Position numbers and translations under genes: made by a program. The notes beneath the pieces are model-generated. The model made no database searches, was not told the origin of the DNA, and saw only the letters and a list, made by a program, of their open reading frames with translations. A stretch of DNA of 64,000 bases from JAFGBM01 sp964610155 (GTDB lineage Bacteria > Actinomycetota > Actinomycetes > Actinomycetales > Demequinaceae): NCBI GenBank assembly GCA_964610155.1, contig CAZSUY010000004.1:62001-126000 (forward strand), written 5' to 3'. Of the stretch, positions 9,320 through 17,579 are shown piece after piece (positions within the stretch are counted from its first letter, which is position 1; each line of letters starts with the position of its first letter).

Positions 9320-10012
9320 ATGATGAATGCACGACTCAAGAAACTGGGAGTGGTCCTGGCTTCCCTCGGCCTTGTCTTCGTCATCGGAGGCGTCTTCGCC
9401 TTCACAAAGGTCCAGGCAGGTGTCGACTCGCTTCAGGCGTTCAGCACGGCTCAAGACGTCAATCTGAGCTACAACGAGGACGGCCAACTAGTCGACCGTG
9501 GAGAGGTCGAGGGGGCTCAGGCGATCCTGTCGCTTCTCAAGGATGACTGGAAATACCCGGTGGTCACCAGCGAACTCAACCCCAATGATCCGTTGGTGAA
9601 TACCGGCACCGAGTACATGTATCAGATGGCGACCGTCGCATACCACACGCTCCACGGCACCCAGACCATCACTCTTGCCGAGAATGTCGACTACCAAGGC
9701 AAGACCTACGCCGCTGGCATGTACGACATTGCCGTCGACGGTCGATACTTTTCGCAATTCGACCGCAACGACCCGCTCGATGGCCCTGCGCGTGATAAGG
9801 CCTGGAGTCCGACGGCACACGCCCTCATTGCTGAACTGGGTGTCGGCAGCGTGACCGCCTCGACCCTACAGATGGGCTATGGCCTCTCCGCCCTCATCGC
9901 GGGCATCGGCCTGACCAACATCCTCGCGGGCCTTGGACTTGTCTGGGCCGCTCGGGAAGTCTCTATCAAGGTTGATAAGGATGCCTCGAAGAAGAGCGCA
10001 GCGACGCGCTAA
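9320..10012 (+). CDS. Putative iron-regulated membrane protein of unknown function
   Basis: I do not recognise this 230-residue protein. It has an N-terminal transmembrane helix or uncleaved signal (about residues 9-29), an extracellular domain of about 155 residues containing YHTLHGTQTI and YQGKTYAAGMYDI segments, a second transmembrane helix (about 188-212) and a short Lys-rich tail. This is the topology of a small double-spanning protein with one external domain. AAGGAGG lies about 6 nt before the ATG. An IdeR/DtxR-like box sits just upstream and a strong terminator follows, so it is a single-gene unit. A role in iron or heme physiology is inferred from the box only. Confidence 0.7.
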   Translation: MMNARLKKLGVVLASLGLVFVIGGVFAFTKVQAGVDSLQAFSTAQDVNLSYNEDGQLVDRGEVEGAQAILSLLKDDWKYPVVTSELNPNDPLVNTGTEYMYQMATVAYHTLHGTQTITLAENVDYQGKTYAAGMYDIAVDGRYFSQFDRNDPLDGPARDKAWSPTAHALIAELGVGSVTASTLQMGYGLSALIAGIGLTNILAGLGLVWAAREVSIKVDKDASKKSAATR

Positions 10013-10024
10013 CAACCACGAGAG

Positions 10025-10050
10025 AAGGGCCCCTCAGGGGGCCTTTCTTT
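10025..10050 (+). terminator. Rho-independent terminator of the 9320-10012 gene
   Basis: A 9 bp stem (AAGGGCCCC pairing with GGGGCCTTT, one G-U) with a TCAG loop is followed by a T-rich tail (TTTCTTT). It lies 13 bp after the stop codon. Confidence 0.85.
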
Positions 10051-10073
10051 CGCTTACACTTCGCGTGGAAGGG

Positions 10074-10361
10074 TCAGGCAAGGTGCTTCAGGAGGTCGTA
10101 AACGACGAACGCCGGCCACACCAGAGCCTTGAGGCACGCGACAAGGAACTCGCCGAAACCAGTGGACTCCTGGATGTAGTAGACGGCCGCGCCTATGAGG
10201 CCAAGCCCGTACACGGCTCCTCCCCCGGCTCCCCCGCTCCTGCCCGACTTGACACAATTCGACTCTTGGTTGCGGCGCTCCGTTATAGGCTCTTCGGTTG
10301 CCTTCGCCTTGGGCTTCCTTGGCGTGGGCTTCTTCGTCGCTGATTCATTGCTCTCAGGCAT
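10074..10361 (-). CDS. Small Lys-rich single-pass membrane protein, unknown function
   Basis: This 95-residue protein has a charged N-terminal half (KKPTPRKPKAKATEEP), a Gly-rich linker and a hydrophobic C-terminal half (about 55-92) that could form one or two membrane helices. GGGAGG lies 7 nt before the ATG at 10361; the longer frame to 10430 runs into tRNA-Ala and was rejected. It follows tRNA-Ala by 27 bp on the same strand and may be co-transcribed with it. I know of no function. Confidence 0.6.
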   Translation of the reverse strand: MPESNESATKKPTPRKPKAKATEEPITERRNQESNCVKSGRSGGAGGGAVYGLGLIGAAVYYIQESTGFGEFLVACLKALVWPAFVVYDLLKHLA

Positions 10362-10388
10362 ATTAGCCTCCCTTGTCTGACTGTTTCG

Positions 10389-10461
10389 TGGAGCTGAGGG
10401 GACTCGAACCCCTGACCCCCTGCATGCCATGCAGGTGCGCTACCAGCTGCGCCACAGCCCC
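10389..10461 (-). tRNA. tRNA-Ala(GGC)
   Basis: The 73 nt minus-strand sequence folds into a full cloverleaf. The acceptor arm GGGGCTG pairs with CAGCTCC and includes the G3-U70 pair that identifies tRNA-Ala. The T-arm contains GGTTCGAGTCC and the anticodon loop carries GGC. CCA is not encoded. Confidence 0.95.
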
Positions 10462-10550
10462 ATTATCGTTCCTGCTCATCGTCCAGGCACCCCGAAGGGC
10501 GACCGCCATCTTACCCGCAAATCGATGCCCGTCACCAATCCCCTGGCCCC

Positions 10551-10913
10551 CTACAGATCCGCGGGAAGGGGAACGATCGGACCGTCCTTCCATAGCCTCT
10601 CCAGGGCGTAGAACGCCCGCTCGTCTTGATGGAGCACGTGAACGATGATCTCGTTAAAGTCGAGCAGCACCCACCGGCCCTGTCGCGTGCCTTCCTTGCG
10701 CACCACCCGATCTCCAGCCTTCGATAGCTCCTCCTCCACCCGCTCGGCGATAGCGAGGACCTGCCGCTCGCTCGATCCGGATGCGAGTACGAAGACGTCG
10801 GCGAAGGGGAGGTGACGGCTGACATCGATGGCAAGAAGATCCTCTGCCTTGACGGCGGCGGCCGCCCTGACGGCCTTGTGGGTGAGCGCAATCGCCTGCG
10901 CGGAAGCACTCAA
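10551..10913 (-). CDS. rsfS: Ribosome silencing factor RsfS
   Basis: RsfS binds ribosomal protein uL14 and blocks subunit joining when nutrients are short. The family core is visible: DLLAIDVSRHLPFADVFVLASG, ERQVLAIAERVEEEL, the GRWVLLDF motif and IIVHVLHQDERAFYALERLW. The TTG at 10913 overlaps the stop of the upstream gene and gives 120 residues, normal for the family; the longer frame is overlap with that gene. It lies at the end of nadD-(Pro-rich protein)-rsfS, a conserved actinobacterial cluster. Confidence 0.92.
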   Translation of the reverse strand: MSASAQAIALTHKAVRAAAAVKAEDLLAIDVSRHLPFADVFVLASGSSERQVLAIAERVEEELSKAGDRVVRKEGTRQGRWVLLDFNEIIVHVLHQDERAFYALERLWKDGPIVPLPADL

Positions 10914-11905
10914 CTGCCGTGCGCCGCAACGTTCCAGATGACCACCCCAAGGGCAAACGCGGCCGCGGCCAGCAGGCCGAGTTGAGCCCACCCGAAGTGT
11001 CGGACCCCCCCGGCGGGTTGGATTTCGACAATCGGACGCGGGAACGTGCCTGTGCCGGGAATAGTCCGGAGTGCTCCCGTGGCCTGATTCAATCCCATGT
11101 TGTTCTGGATCATTCCCGTGCCGGGGATAACCAGACCCTGCCCAGGCGGCGGAGCGACTCCCCCCGGTGGGGCGATACCTGGCGGTTGGAACGGATCGCC
11201 GTTCTGAGGAACCGGAGCGGCGGGCATCTCGGGTTGGGGCGGCGTCACCCCACCGCTGACTAGTTGCTCGAACCCGGCGGCGTGTTCCCCAAGGGTCATG
11301 GGTGGTGGGGATGTCTGGTAGGCCGGAGGGGGGCCGACTACTGAGGGCTCGCCAGCTAGTTGTGGAACGACAAGGTGGCCAGGGTGGGGCGGCATCGGGA
11401 TTGGCCGGGGTCCACCCGGCTGCGGTGCGGCCTGAAGCTGCTGAGGATGCTTAGGCGCCTGCTGGGCCGGTGGCCCGCCCTGATGCGGCGCGGGCGGACT
11501 ATTCACCTGACGGACCGACCCCGATGCCGCCTGAGCGTCCGACTGCGCCGCGGCGGCCTGCTGCCGCGCGAGAGCTTCCTGCTGGGAGATCACCTCGGGA
11601 GTCATCACTGGTACCTGGCCGGTGTGCCGCATCTCCTCTGCGGCCGTCCAAGTCTCCACGGGGTTCTCAAGCCGTTCGAGTCGCCTCCGGTCCCTCCGGG
11701 ACATCGTCGACTGAGGAGGACTGGGCTCGACTGAAACGGCTCCCGCTGCGGCCGCAGCGTTTAACTGGGTCGTCTGCATCTCGCTTGTATAGGCGAGCCC
11801 CGCCTGAATCTCAGGGGCCCTCCCCTCTTCACCCGTGGGCGCGTCCGAGCGCCCCGATGTCTCGCGCCGTGCACGGCGCGAGACGGGGCGCGGCTCGTCA
11901 GCCAT
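10910..11905 (-). CDS. Pro/Gln-rich protein with C-terminal transmembrane helix
   Basis: This 331-residue protein starts with basic and acidic low-complexity sequence, contains an SRRDRRRLERLENP motif near residue 70, then a long Pro/Gln/Ala/Gly-rich disordered middle (about 120-300), and ends with one transmembrane helix (about 305-327). The membrane-anchored cytoplasmic topology is inferred. It overlaps the nadD stop by 8 nt and the rsfS start by 4 nt. Disordered proteins at this position occur in other actinobacteria, but their role is not known to me. The ATG at 11905 was preferred to the upstream in-frame start at 11935, which lies deeper in nadD. Confidence 0.7.
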   Translation of the reverse strand: MADEPRPVSRRARRETSGRSDAPTGEEGRAPEIQAGLAYTSEMQTTQLNAAAAAGAVSVEPSPPQSTMSRRDRRRLERLENPVETWTAAEEMRHTGQVPVMTPEVISQQEALARQQAAAAQSDAQAASGSVRQVNSPPAPHQGGPPAQQAPKHPQQLQAAPQPGGPRPIPMPPHPGHLVVPQLAGEPSVVGPPPAYQTSPPPMTLGEHAAGFEQLVSGGVTPPQPEMPAAPVPQNGDPFQPPGIAPPGGVAPPPGQGLVIPGTGMIQNNMGLNQATGALRTIPGTGTFPRPIVEIQPAGGVRHFGWAQLGLLAAAAFALGVVIWNVAAHGS

Positions 11906-12497
11906 CCGGACCTCCGCGGTATAGGTGATGTACATCTATGTAATCGGCAACAGCGCCAGGGACTAAATACCGGATTGGCTGGCCGGTTCGAACCCTCCTC
12001 CGAACATCCGTCGAGGATACCTCGAATCCTGGCACCTCGATCAATGTGAGCCCGTCAAGCGATCCCTCCCATCGATAACCCGGTCTCGTGACCCCCACGA
12101 ACGTCGCCAGATTCCTCAACCGGTCCGAATCCCTCCACTCCCCCAGACGCGCCAGGGCGTCCGCCCCCGTGATGAAGAACCACTCCGCGTCTAGCTCCTG
12201 GGCTCGAAGGTCCATGATGGTATCGATGGTGTACGTGGGGGTGCCCCGATCGATATCAACGCTAGAGATCCTGAGCAGGGGGTCCCCCTCAACCGCTAGG
12301 GTCGCCATGGCGAGGCGGTGAGCGGGGGAGGCCTCCTCTCGCCCTTCCTTGAGGGGATGCCCAGCCGTCGGCACGACGAGAACCCTCTCAAGGGACAGTA
12401 CGGAAGCCGCCTCACCGGCCGCGGCAAGGTGCCCCAGGTGGATCGGATCGAACGTCCCTCCCAGGACACCGATACGGATCGGGTTCTCCACCATCAT
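11898..12497 (-). CDS. nadD: Nicotinate-nucleotide adenylyltransferase
   Basis: NadD converts nicotinate mononucleotide and ATP to deamido-NAD in NAD synthesis. The protein (199 residues from ATG 12497) has the nucleotidyltransferase motif GGTFDPIHLGHL, a GREEASPAHRLAM substrate segment, and SSTDVRRRVRTGQPIRYLVP near the C-terminus, which is the ISSTxIR motif. In-frame alternatives are TTG at 12503 and ATG at 12494. It is followed by the Pro-rich protein gene and rsfS. Confidence 0.92.
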   Translation of the reverse strand: MMVENPIRIGVLGGTFDPIHLGHLAAAGEAASVLSLERVLVVPTAGHPLKEGREEASPAHRLAMATLAVEGDPLLRISSVDIDRGTPTYTIDTIMDLRAQELDAEWFFITGADALARLGEWRDSDRLRNLATFVGVTRPGYRWEGSLDGLTLIEVPGFEVSSTDVRRRVRTGQPIRYLVPGAVADYIDVHHLYRGGPDG

Positions 12498-12622
12498 CCG
12501 CAAACCGCCAGGAAGACAAGAAAAGACACGCAGGAACCTTCCTTCGATAGACCTTCATTGTCTCAACACCCCCGCCGGGAGCCAAGTCGGGTCCCTCTAG
12601 GACGCCGGATTCGGTCACCCCA

Positions 12623-13909
12623 TCAGGGGCGGACATGGCCTTCCCCATGCACGATCCATGTGGTTGTCGTCAGTTCCTCCAACCCCATCGGACCCCGGGC
12701 ATGGAGCTTCTGGGTGGAGATACCAATCTCAGCCCCGAGGCCGAACTCCCCCCCATCCGTGAAGCGAGTCGAGGCGTTTACCATTACGACCGCAGAATCG
12801 AGTCCCTCTATGAAGGCCTCTGCGGAACCGATGTCGTCCGTGACGATCGCCTCGGTGTGTCCCGTGCCGTAAGCGCGGATGTGGGTGATTGCCTCATCCA
12901 GGTTCGCGACGACCCTAACGGCGATGTCGTGGGAAAGGTACTCCGTCGCCCAGTCGTCTTCCGTCGCCGGGACGGTGGCGACGCCTTCGGGGGCGAAAGA
13001 CGCTGCCTCCCCATCCGCGTGAAGGGTGACGCCCGCGTCGGCAAGCGCCTGAAGGACCGCCGAGAGCACCCGCGGTGCTGCGTCGCGATGAACGAGCAGG
13101 GTCTCCGCTGCGTTGCAGACCCCCACCCGCTGTGCCTTCGAGTTCACCGTGATGGCAACCGATCGGTCAACCGGAGCGGACACGTCCAGATAGACGTGAC
13201 AGTTCCCCTCACCGGTTTCAATGGCAGGGACCGTCGATTCGGTCACGACGGCCTGGATAAGGTCGTGCCCTCCCCTGGGTATCAGCACATCGACGAGTCC
13301 CCTCGCTGTCATTAGCACCTTCGCCCCTTCGCGACCATAGGCGTCGATGCTCTGGATCGCGGCTCTGGGTAGGCCGCTTGCCTCAAGGGCGTCCCCAAGA
13401 ACCTCGACGATGGCGACATTCGACGCCTGGGCGGAAGAACCACCGCGGAGGACGGCCGCGTTCCCTGATTTCAAGGCGAGGCCGGCGACATCGACGGTGA
13501 CGTTCGGGCGAGCCTCATAGATCATTCCGATCACGCCCAACGGAACGGCCTTCTGAACCAATCGGAGCCCGTTGGGAAGGGTCCATCCCTTGAGAATCCT
13601 GCCAACGGGATCCGGAAGCGCCGCAAGGTCTTTGAGAGCGATCGAGGCCTTGACGATCCTCTCCTCCGTGAACGTGAGCCGATCGAGCAGCCCCGGAGCC
13701 ATGTCGGCATCTCTCGCTCGCCCAACATCCACAAGGTTCGCCTTGAGGACAGTGTCCGATCGGGCGACCAGGGCGTCGGCCATGGAAATAAGGGCAGAAT
13801 CCTTGAGGGAGCTGGGGGTGGGGGCTAGCACCCGCGACGCCTCCTTGGCGAGCCGGCATACCTCCAGTACGGCCCTGCTCGCGTCCGTCCCAATGTCCGT
13901 TTCGGTCAT
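12623..13909 (-). CDS. proA: Glutamate-5-semialdehyde dehydrogenase (gamma-glutamyl phosphate reductase)
   Basis: ProA reduces gamma-glutamyl phosphate with NADPH in the second step of proline synthesis. The 428-residue protein has the aldehyde-dehydrogenase fold with VIYEARPNVTVD-type sequence near 110, PRGGHDLI, the catalytic cysteine in GVCNAAETLLVH, and TDGGEFGLGAEIGIST near the C-terminus. I chose the ATG at 13909 because it leaves 10 bp to the proB stop; the upstream frame overlaps proB. It forms an operon with proB and obg. Confidence 0.95.
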   Translation of the reverse strand: MTETDIGTDASRAVLEVCRLAKEASRVLAPTPSSLKDSALISMADALVARSDTVLKANLVDVGRARDADMAPGLLDRLTFTEERIVKASIALKDLAALPDPVGRILKGWTLPNGLRLVQKAVPLGVIGMIYEARPNVTVDVAGLALKSGNAAVLRGGSSAQASNVAIVEVLGDALEASGLPRAAIQSIDAYGREGAKVLMTARGLVDVLIPRGGHDLIQAVVTESTVPAIETGEGNCHVYLDVSAPVDRSVAITVNSKAQRVGVCNAAETLLVHRDAAPRVLSAVLQALADAGVTLHADGEAASFAPEGVATVPATEDDWATEYLSHDIAVRVVANLDEAITHIRAYGTGHTEAIVTDDIGSAEAFIEGLDSAVVMVNASTRFTDGGEFGLGAEIGISTQKLHARGPMGLEELTTTTWIVHGEGHVRP

Positions 13910-13919
13910 AGACCCAAGG

Positions 13920-15047
13920 TTACTCAGGCCGACGAACGACGACGAGGTCGTCGACATGAACCAGTTCCCTCGCGTACTCCTCGCCCAGCTCCTCCCGAAG
14001 CCGCTTAGTACTGAGGCCGAGCATCGCCGGAATCTGATGCGAAGCGAACCGGGCGAATCCACGCGCTATTAAGATCCCGTCCGGTCCGACCAGTTCGATG
14101 GGATTCCCCACCTCGAACTCACCCCTGACCGCGGTCACTCCCGCCGCGAGCAGCGAAGCCTTCCCGGCACACACGGCCTTGGCCGCGCCTGCGTCTAGGA
14201 CCAGTTGCCCGTGGGTCTCCGCTACCGTAGCGAGCCACTGGAGTCGGCTCGTCGAGCGCTTCCCGGTCGGAGCGAACAGGGTGCCGACATCCTCACCCTG
14301 GATGGCTCGGGAGGCATTCTCCGCGCTCGTCAGGAGCACGGCCGTTCCCACCCCCGTCGCGATCGCCGCGGCCTCCAGTTTGGTCACCATCCCACCGGTC
14401 CCCAGGAGGTGTCCCCGGTGGGAGATGTCGATGTCCGCGGTGTCTTTCATGGCATCGACCCTCTTGATGCGGCGAGCCCCCGGAATGTCGGGGGCGGAGG
14501 TATAGAGAGCGTCCACATCCGTGAGAAGCAGGAGACCATCCGCATGAACCACGGTAGCTACGAGCGCGGCAAGCCTGTCATTGTCGCCGAAACGAATCTC
14601 GTCGGTCGCCACCGTGTCGTTCTCGTTGACAACGGGGACGACACCGAGTTCTAGGAGCCGGTCGAAGGCCCGCCGAACGTTCCCGTAATGGACGCGTCTT
14701 ACGAGATCGTCGGATGTAAGGAGGACCTGCCCGACCTTCATCCCATGTCGAGCGAAGGCCTGAGTGTAGGCAGCTATTAGCAGACCCTGCCCGACCGAGG
14801 CCGTTGCCTGTGCCGTAGCCAGATCCTTGGGACGTTCCTTGAGCCCGAGGGGCACGAGGCCGGAGGCGATCGATCCCGACGTCACTAGGACGACCTTCTG
14901 CCCCCGGTTGCGCATGGTAGCGATGACATCGACAAGCGCGGTGAGGGCGTCCTCGTCGAGGTGCCCATCCATCCCCGTGAGCGAGGATGACCCAATTTTC
15001 ACGACGACGCACCCGGCGCGCACGAAGCGCTGACGAACCTCGGTCAT
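13920..15047 (-). CDS. proB: Glutamate 5-kinase with PUA domain
   Basis: ProB phosphorylates glutamate to start proline synthesis and is normally feedback-inhibited by proline. The 375-residue protein has an amino-acid kinase domain (VVKIGSSSLTG near 15, VTSGSIASG near 55, NENDTVATDEIRFGDND near 140, GTGGMVTKLEAA near 216) and a C-terminal PUA domain (about 275-365). The start overlaps the obg stop by 4 nt, so translation is probably coupled. Confidence 0.95.
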   Translation of the reverse strand: MTEVRQRFVRAGCVVVKIGSSSLTGMDGHLDEDALTALVDVIATMRNRGQKVVLVTSGSIASGLVPLGLKERPKDLATAQATASVGQGLLIAAYTQAFARHGMKVGQVLLTSDDLVRRVHYGNVRRAFDRLLELGVVPVVNENDTVATDEIRFGDNDRLAALVATVVHADGLLLLTDVDALYTSAPDIPGARRIKRVDAMKDTADIDISHRGHLLGTGGMVTKLEAAAIATGVGTAVLLTSAENASRAIQGEDVGTLFAPTGKRSTSRLQWLATVAETHGQLVLDAGAAKAVCAGKASLLAAGVTAVRGEFEVGNPIELVGPDGILIARGFARFASHQIPAMLGLSTKRLREELGEEYARELVHVDDLVVVRRPE

Positions 15048-16597
15048 CCCGAGCCCCCTTCCTCCTCGTCGGTCCCCTTGAAGTCTTCCGGACCCGATGA
15101 GACCCAGTGTCCCGCGTCCCTCTCCGTTCTCAGTTCCTCACGCGCCGCGGCCTTCGCATCCATTCGCTCGTGATGGGAACGCCTGCGTTGTTCCCGACTG
15201 GCTCGACGGGTGTCTTCCCATTCCTCAAGTTGGAGATCCCCACCCCTTGCGCCCAGAAGCTCGGCTCCAGCAACCATGCTCGGCTGCCAATCGAAGACGA
15301 CACCCCCCTTGCGATCTCCGATGATCACCATCGCCCCGGGGGCGGCCCCAGCGCGAAATAGCTCCTCCTCGACCCCAAGGCGAGCCAGCCTCTCAGCAAG
15401 GAAGCCGACCGCCTCGTCGTTTGCGAAGTCCGTCTGATGCACCCATCTCTCGGGCTTGCTCCCCCTCACCTCGAAAGCCGCCCCCTCTGGAGTATCGACC
15501 CTGGTCACCGCAAACCCGGAATCATCGACTGCGCGCGGTCTGAGGACGATCCGCGAGGTCTCCACGATGGCGGCCGCCCTGGCCTCTCGGACCATGGAGG
15601 CGAGCGCATATCCCAGTGCCGGAAGACCTTCGTGAGTCACCGCGCTTACCTCGTACACCTGGAGTCCCCTTGCCTCGATGTCCGCTCGCGTCATTGCCGC
15701 GATCCGACGACCGTCGGGGACATCAACCTTGTTCAAGACGACAACCCGAGGACGCTCGGACAGGGCCGGCCCTCCGGCTAAAGCGTCATCATATTGTTTG
15801 AGCTCGGTCTCGATCGCGTCGAGGTCCCTCACGGGGTCACGATCGGCCTCAAGGGCTGCCGTATCAATCACGTGGGCAATAACGCCGGATCGCTCGACAT
15901 GACGGAGAAAATCGAGACCGAGTCCCTTTCCCTCCGAGGCTCCGGGTATGAGTCCGGGCACGTCAGCCATGGTGAAACGCGCCTGACCGGCCTTGACCAC
16001 CCCGATGTTGGGCACAAGGGTTGTGAAGGGGTAGTCGGCGATCTTCGGTCGAACCGATGACATCGCCGCGATAAGGGATGACTTCCCGGCACTCGGAAAA
16101 CCGACGAGGGCGACATCCGCGATGGACTTGAGTTCAAGGACGACGGTGACCTCCTCGCCGGGCTCTCCTAGCAACGCGAAGCCCGGGGCCTTGCGACGCC
16201 TAGAAGCGAGGGCGGCGTTACCGAGTCCTCCCCTCCCTCCCTTTGCGACGATGAACTCCGTCCCGGCGCCGACCAGATCAGCCAGGGTTGCGCCATCGTC
16301 CGACACAACGACCGTCCCGCTGGGAACGTTGAGGACGAGGTTGTCGGCCGAGGCCCCCTCCTTGGTGTCACCTCCACCTGGGGCGCCGTTCTCCGCGCGC
16401 CGATGTGGGGAATAGTGATAGTCGAGAAGCGTCGTCATCTGGGGATCGACGCGGAGGATCACCGATCCGCCGTGACCACCGTTGCCACCATCGGGGCCGC
16501 CGAGAGCCTTGTACTTGGTGCGACGCACGGAGGCGATGCCCCTGCCGCCGCTACCCGCCATGGCATGGAGGGTGATTCGGTCGACAAACGTCGCCAT
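15044..16597 (-). CDS. obg: Obg/CgtA ribosome-assembly GTPase
   Basis: Obg binds the 50S subunit and links ribosome maturation to GTP and ppGpp levels. The 517-residue protein has the glycine-rich Obg fold (1-158, GGPDGGNGGHGG), a G domain with GFPSAGKSSLI, DVPGL and NKVD, an OCT domain (about 340-430), and a basic/acidic C-terminal tail typical of actinobacteria (about 440-517). The order rplU-rpmA-obg-proB-proA is strongly conserved. Confidence 0.96.
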   Translation of the reverse strand: MATFVDRITLHAMAGSGGRGIASVRRTKYKALGGPDGGNGGHGGSVILRVDPQMTTLLDYHYSPHRRAENGAPGGGDTKEGASADNLVLNVPSGTVVVSDDGATLADLVGAGTEFIVAKGGRGGLGNAALASRRRKAPGFALLGEPGEEVTVVLELKSIADVALVGFPSAGKSSLIAAMSSVRPKIADYPFTTLVPNIGVVKAGQARFTMADVPGLIPGASEGKGLGLDFLRHVERSGVIAHVIDTAALEADRDPVRDLDAIETELKQYDDALAGGPALSERPRVVVLNKVDVPDGRRIAAMTRADIEARGLQVYEVSAVTHEGLPALGYALASMVREARAAAIVETSRIVLRPRAVDDSGFAVTRVDTPEGAAFEVRGSKPERWVHQTDFANDEAVGFLAERLARLGVEEELFRAGAAPGAMVIIGDRKGGVVFDWQPSMVAGAELLGARGGDLQLEEWEDTRRASREQRRRSHHERMDAKAAAREELRTERDAGHWVSSGPEDFKGTDEEEGGSG

Positions 16598-16677
16598 GAA
16601 TCCTCCTCATCCATCCGGCGCGACCGTGGGATTCACCCCGTTATCGCCGAGGAAGCCGAGGCTGCACTCACTCGTTT

Positions 16678-16929
16678 CTAGGGGACGACGATATCGACAA
16701 TGCGTCGACCGCGGCGGGTGCCAAACTTGACCGCCCCCGGCGTCAGGGCAAAGAGGGTGTCATCCTTGCCACGCCCGACACCGAGACCTGGGTGGAAGTG
16801 CGTTCCACGCTGGCGCACGATGATCTCGCCGGCGTGGACGACCTCTCCACCGAACCGCTTGACCCCTAGGTACTGGGGGCTCGAGTCCCGACCGTTGCGC
16901 GAGGCGCTCGCGCCTTTCTTGTGTGCCAT
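16678..16929 (-). CDS. rpmA: 50S ribosomal protein L27
   Basis: The 83-residue bL27 begins MAHKKGASASRNGRDS and ends in a basic RRIVDIVVP tail. Its N-terminus reaches the peptidyl-transferase centre. It follows rplU by 13 bp and precedes obg by 80 bp. There is no firmicute-type N-terminal extension needing cleavage. Confidence 0.97.
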   Translation of the reverse strand: MAHKKGASASRNGRDSSPQYLGVKRFGGEVVHAGEIIVRQRGTHFHPGLGVGRGKDDTLFALTPGAVKFGTRRGRRIVDIVVP

Positions 16930-16942
16930 GGCGACTCCTCGC

Positions 16943-17251
16943 TTACGTGATGCTCGTGACCTTCAGACGCGTGAGGTCCTGTCGGTGCCCCTGGCGCTTC
17001 CGGTATCCGGTTTTGTTCTTGTACTTGAGGATGATGATCTTCGGGCCGCGCTCGTCGCGTACAACCTTGCAGGCCACCTTGACACCCGAAAGGGTTTTCG
17101 CGTCCGAGGTGACCTTCTCACCATCGACGACCAAGAGCGCGGGCAGGTGGATCGTGGATCCGGCATCCGCCTTCAGCCGATCAACGACAACGACATCGCC
17201 AACGGAAACCTTCTCCTGACGGCCTCCGGCCTTGACGATCGCGTACACCAT
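16943..17251 (-). CDS. rplU: 50S ribosomal protein L21
   Basis: The 102-residue bL21 starts MVYAIVKAGGRQEKVSVGD and contains the RNA-binding segment KYKNKTGYRKRQGHRQ. The open frame continues upstream to 17641, but that part has no protein-like character, and the ATG at 17251 fits family length. It is first in rplU-rpmA-obg-proB-proA. A structured leader may lie upstream (17360-17415). Confidence 0.97.
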   Translation of the reverse strand: MVYAIVKAGGRQEKVSVGDVVVVDRLKADAGSTIHLPALLVVDGEKVTSDAKTLSGVKVACKVVRDERGPKIIILKYKNKTGYRKRQGHRQDLTRLKVTSIT

Positions 17252-17579
17252 GATGCTGTCCTTGACTCTCGGTTGATCCCCGCCGCCTTCCGCACTATCC
17301 GGATGGGGCTGAATGACGGGTGCGGGCGCGAAGGCGCCAGCGGACAACGATACCCGGTGGCGCACCTGTGGGTCAAACGACCCACGACCGTTCGATCGAA
17401 TGATTGGCCGTGCGCAATTTGACGTTCGGCCCGATGAGGACATCATTGCTGATGGTGATGAGGGCGGGCAGACGAAACCCTCTGGCACGACCGAGCCGAA
17501 GATCGCCTGGAGTACGAGCTGGACCGTCTTTGGGCCTCGCTCGTACTCCTCGGCGAAGCGGGCGGTGCCTCGGTGAGGC
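17252..17579. other. 328 bp stretch without a recognised gene, upstream of rplU
   Basis: No convincing gene was found on either strand. It holds a nested inverted repeat at 17360-17415: outer arms GCGCAC/GTGCGC, and an inner hairpin GTGGGT-CAAACG-ACCCAC (17368-17385). Read on the minus strand this would lie about 110-165 nt upstream of rplU, where ribosomal-protein leaders are often found. An 87-codon plus-strand frame (17313-17576) has no family resemblance that I can see. Confidence 0.4.

Noticed and set aside
12635..13315. A 226-codon plus-strand frame opposite proA
   Set aside because: Antisense to a certain gene and without domain-like sequence.
17313..17576. An 87-codon plus-strand frame between rplU and the lipoprotein gene
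   Set aside because: No recognisable domain; the region looks like leader and promoter DNA.
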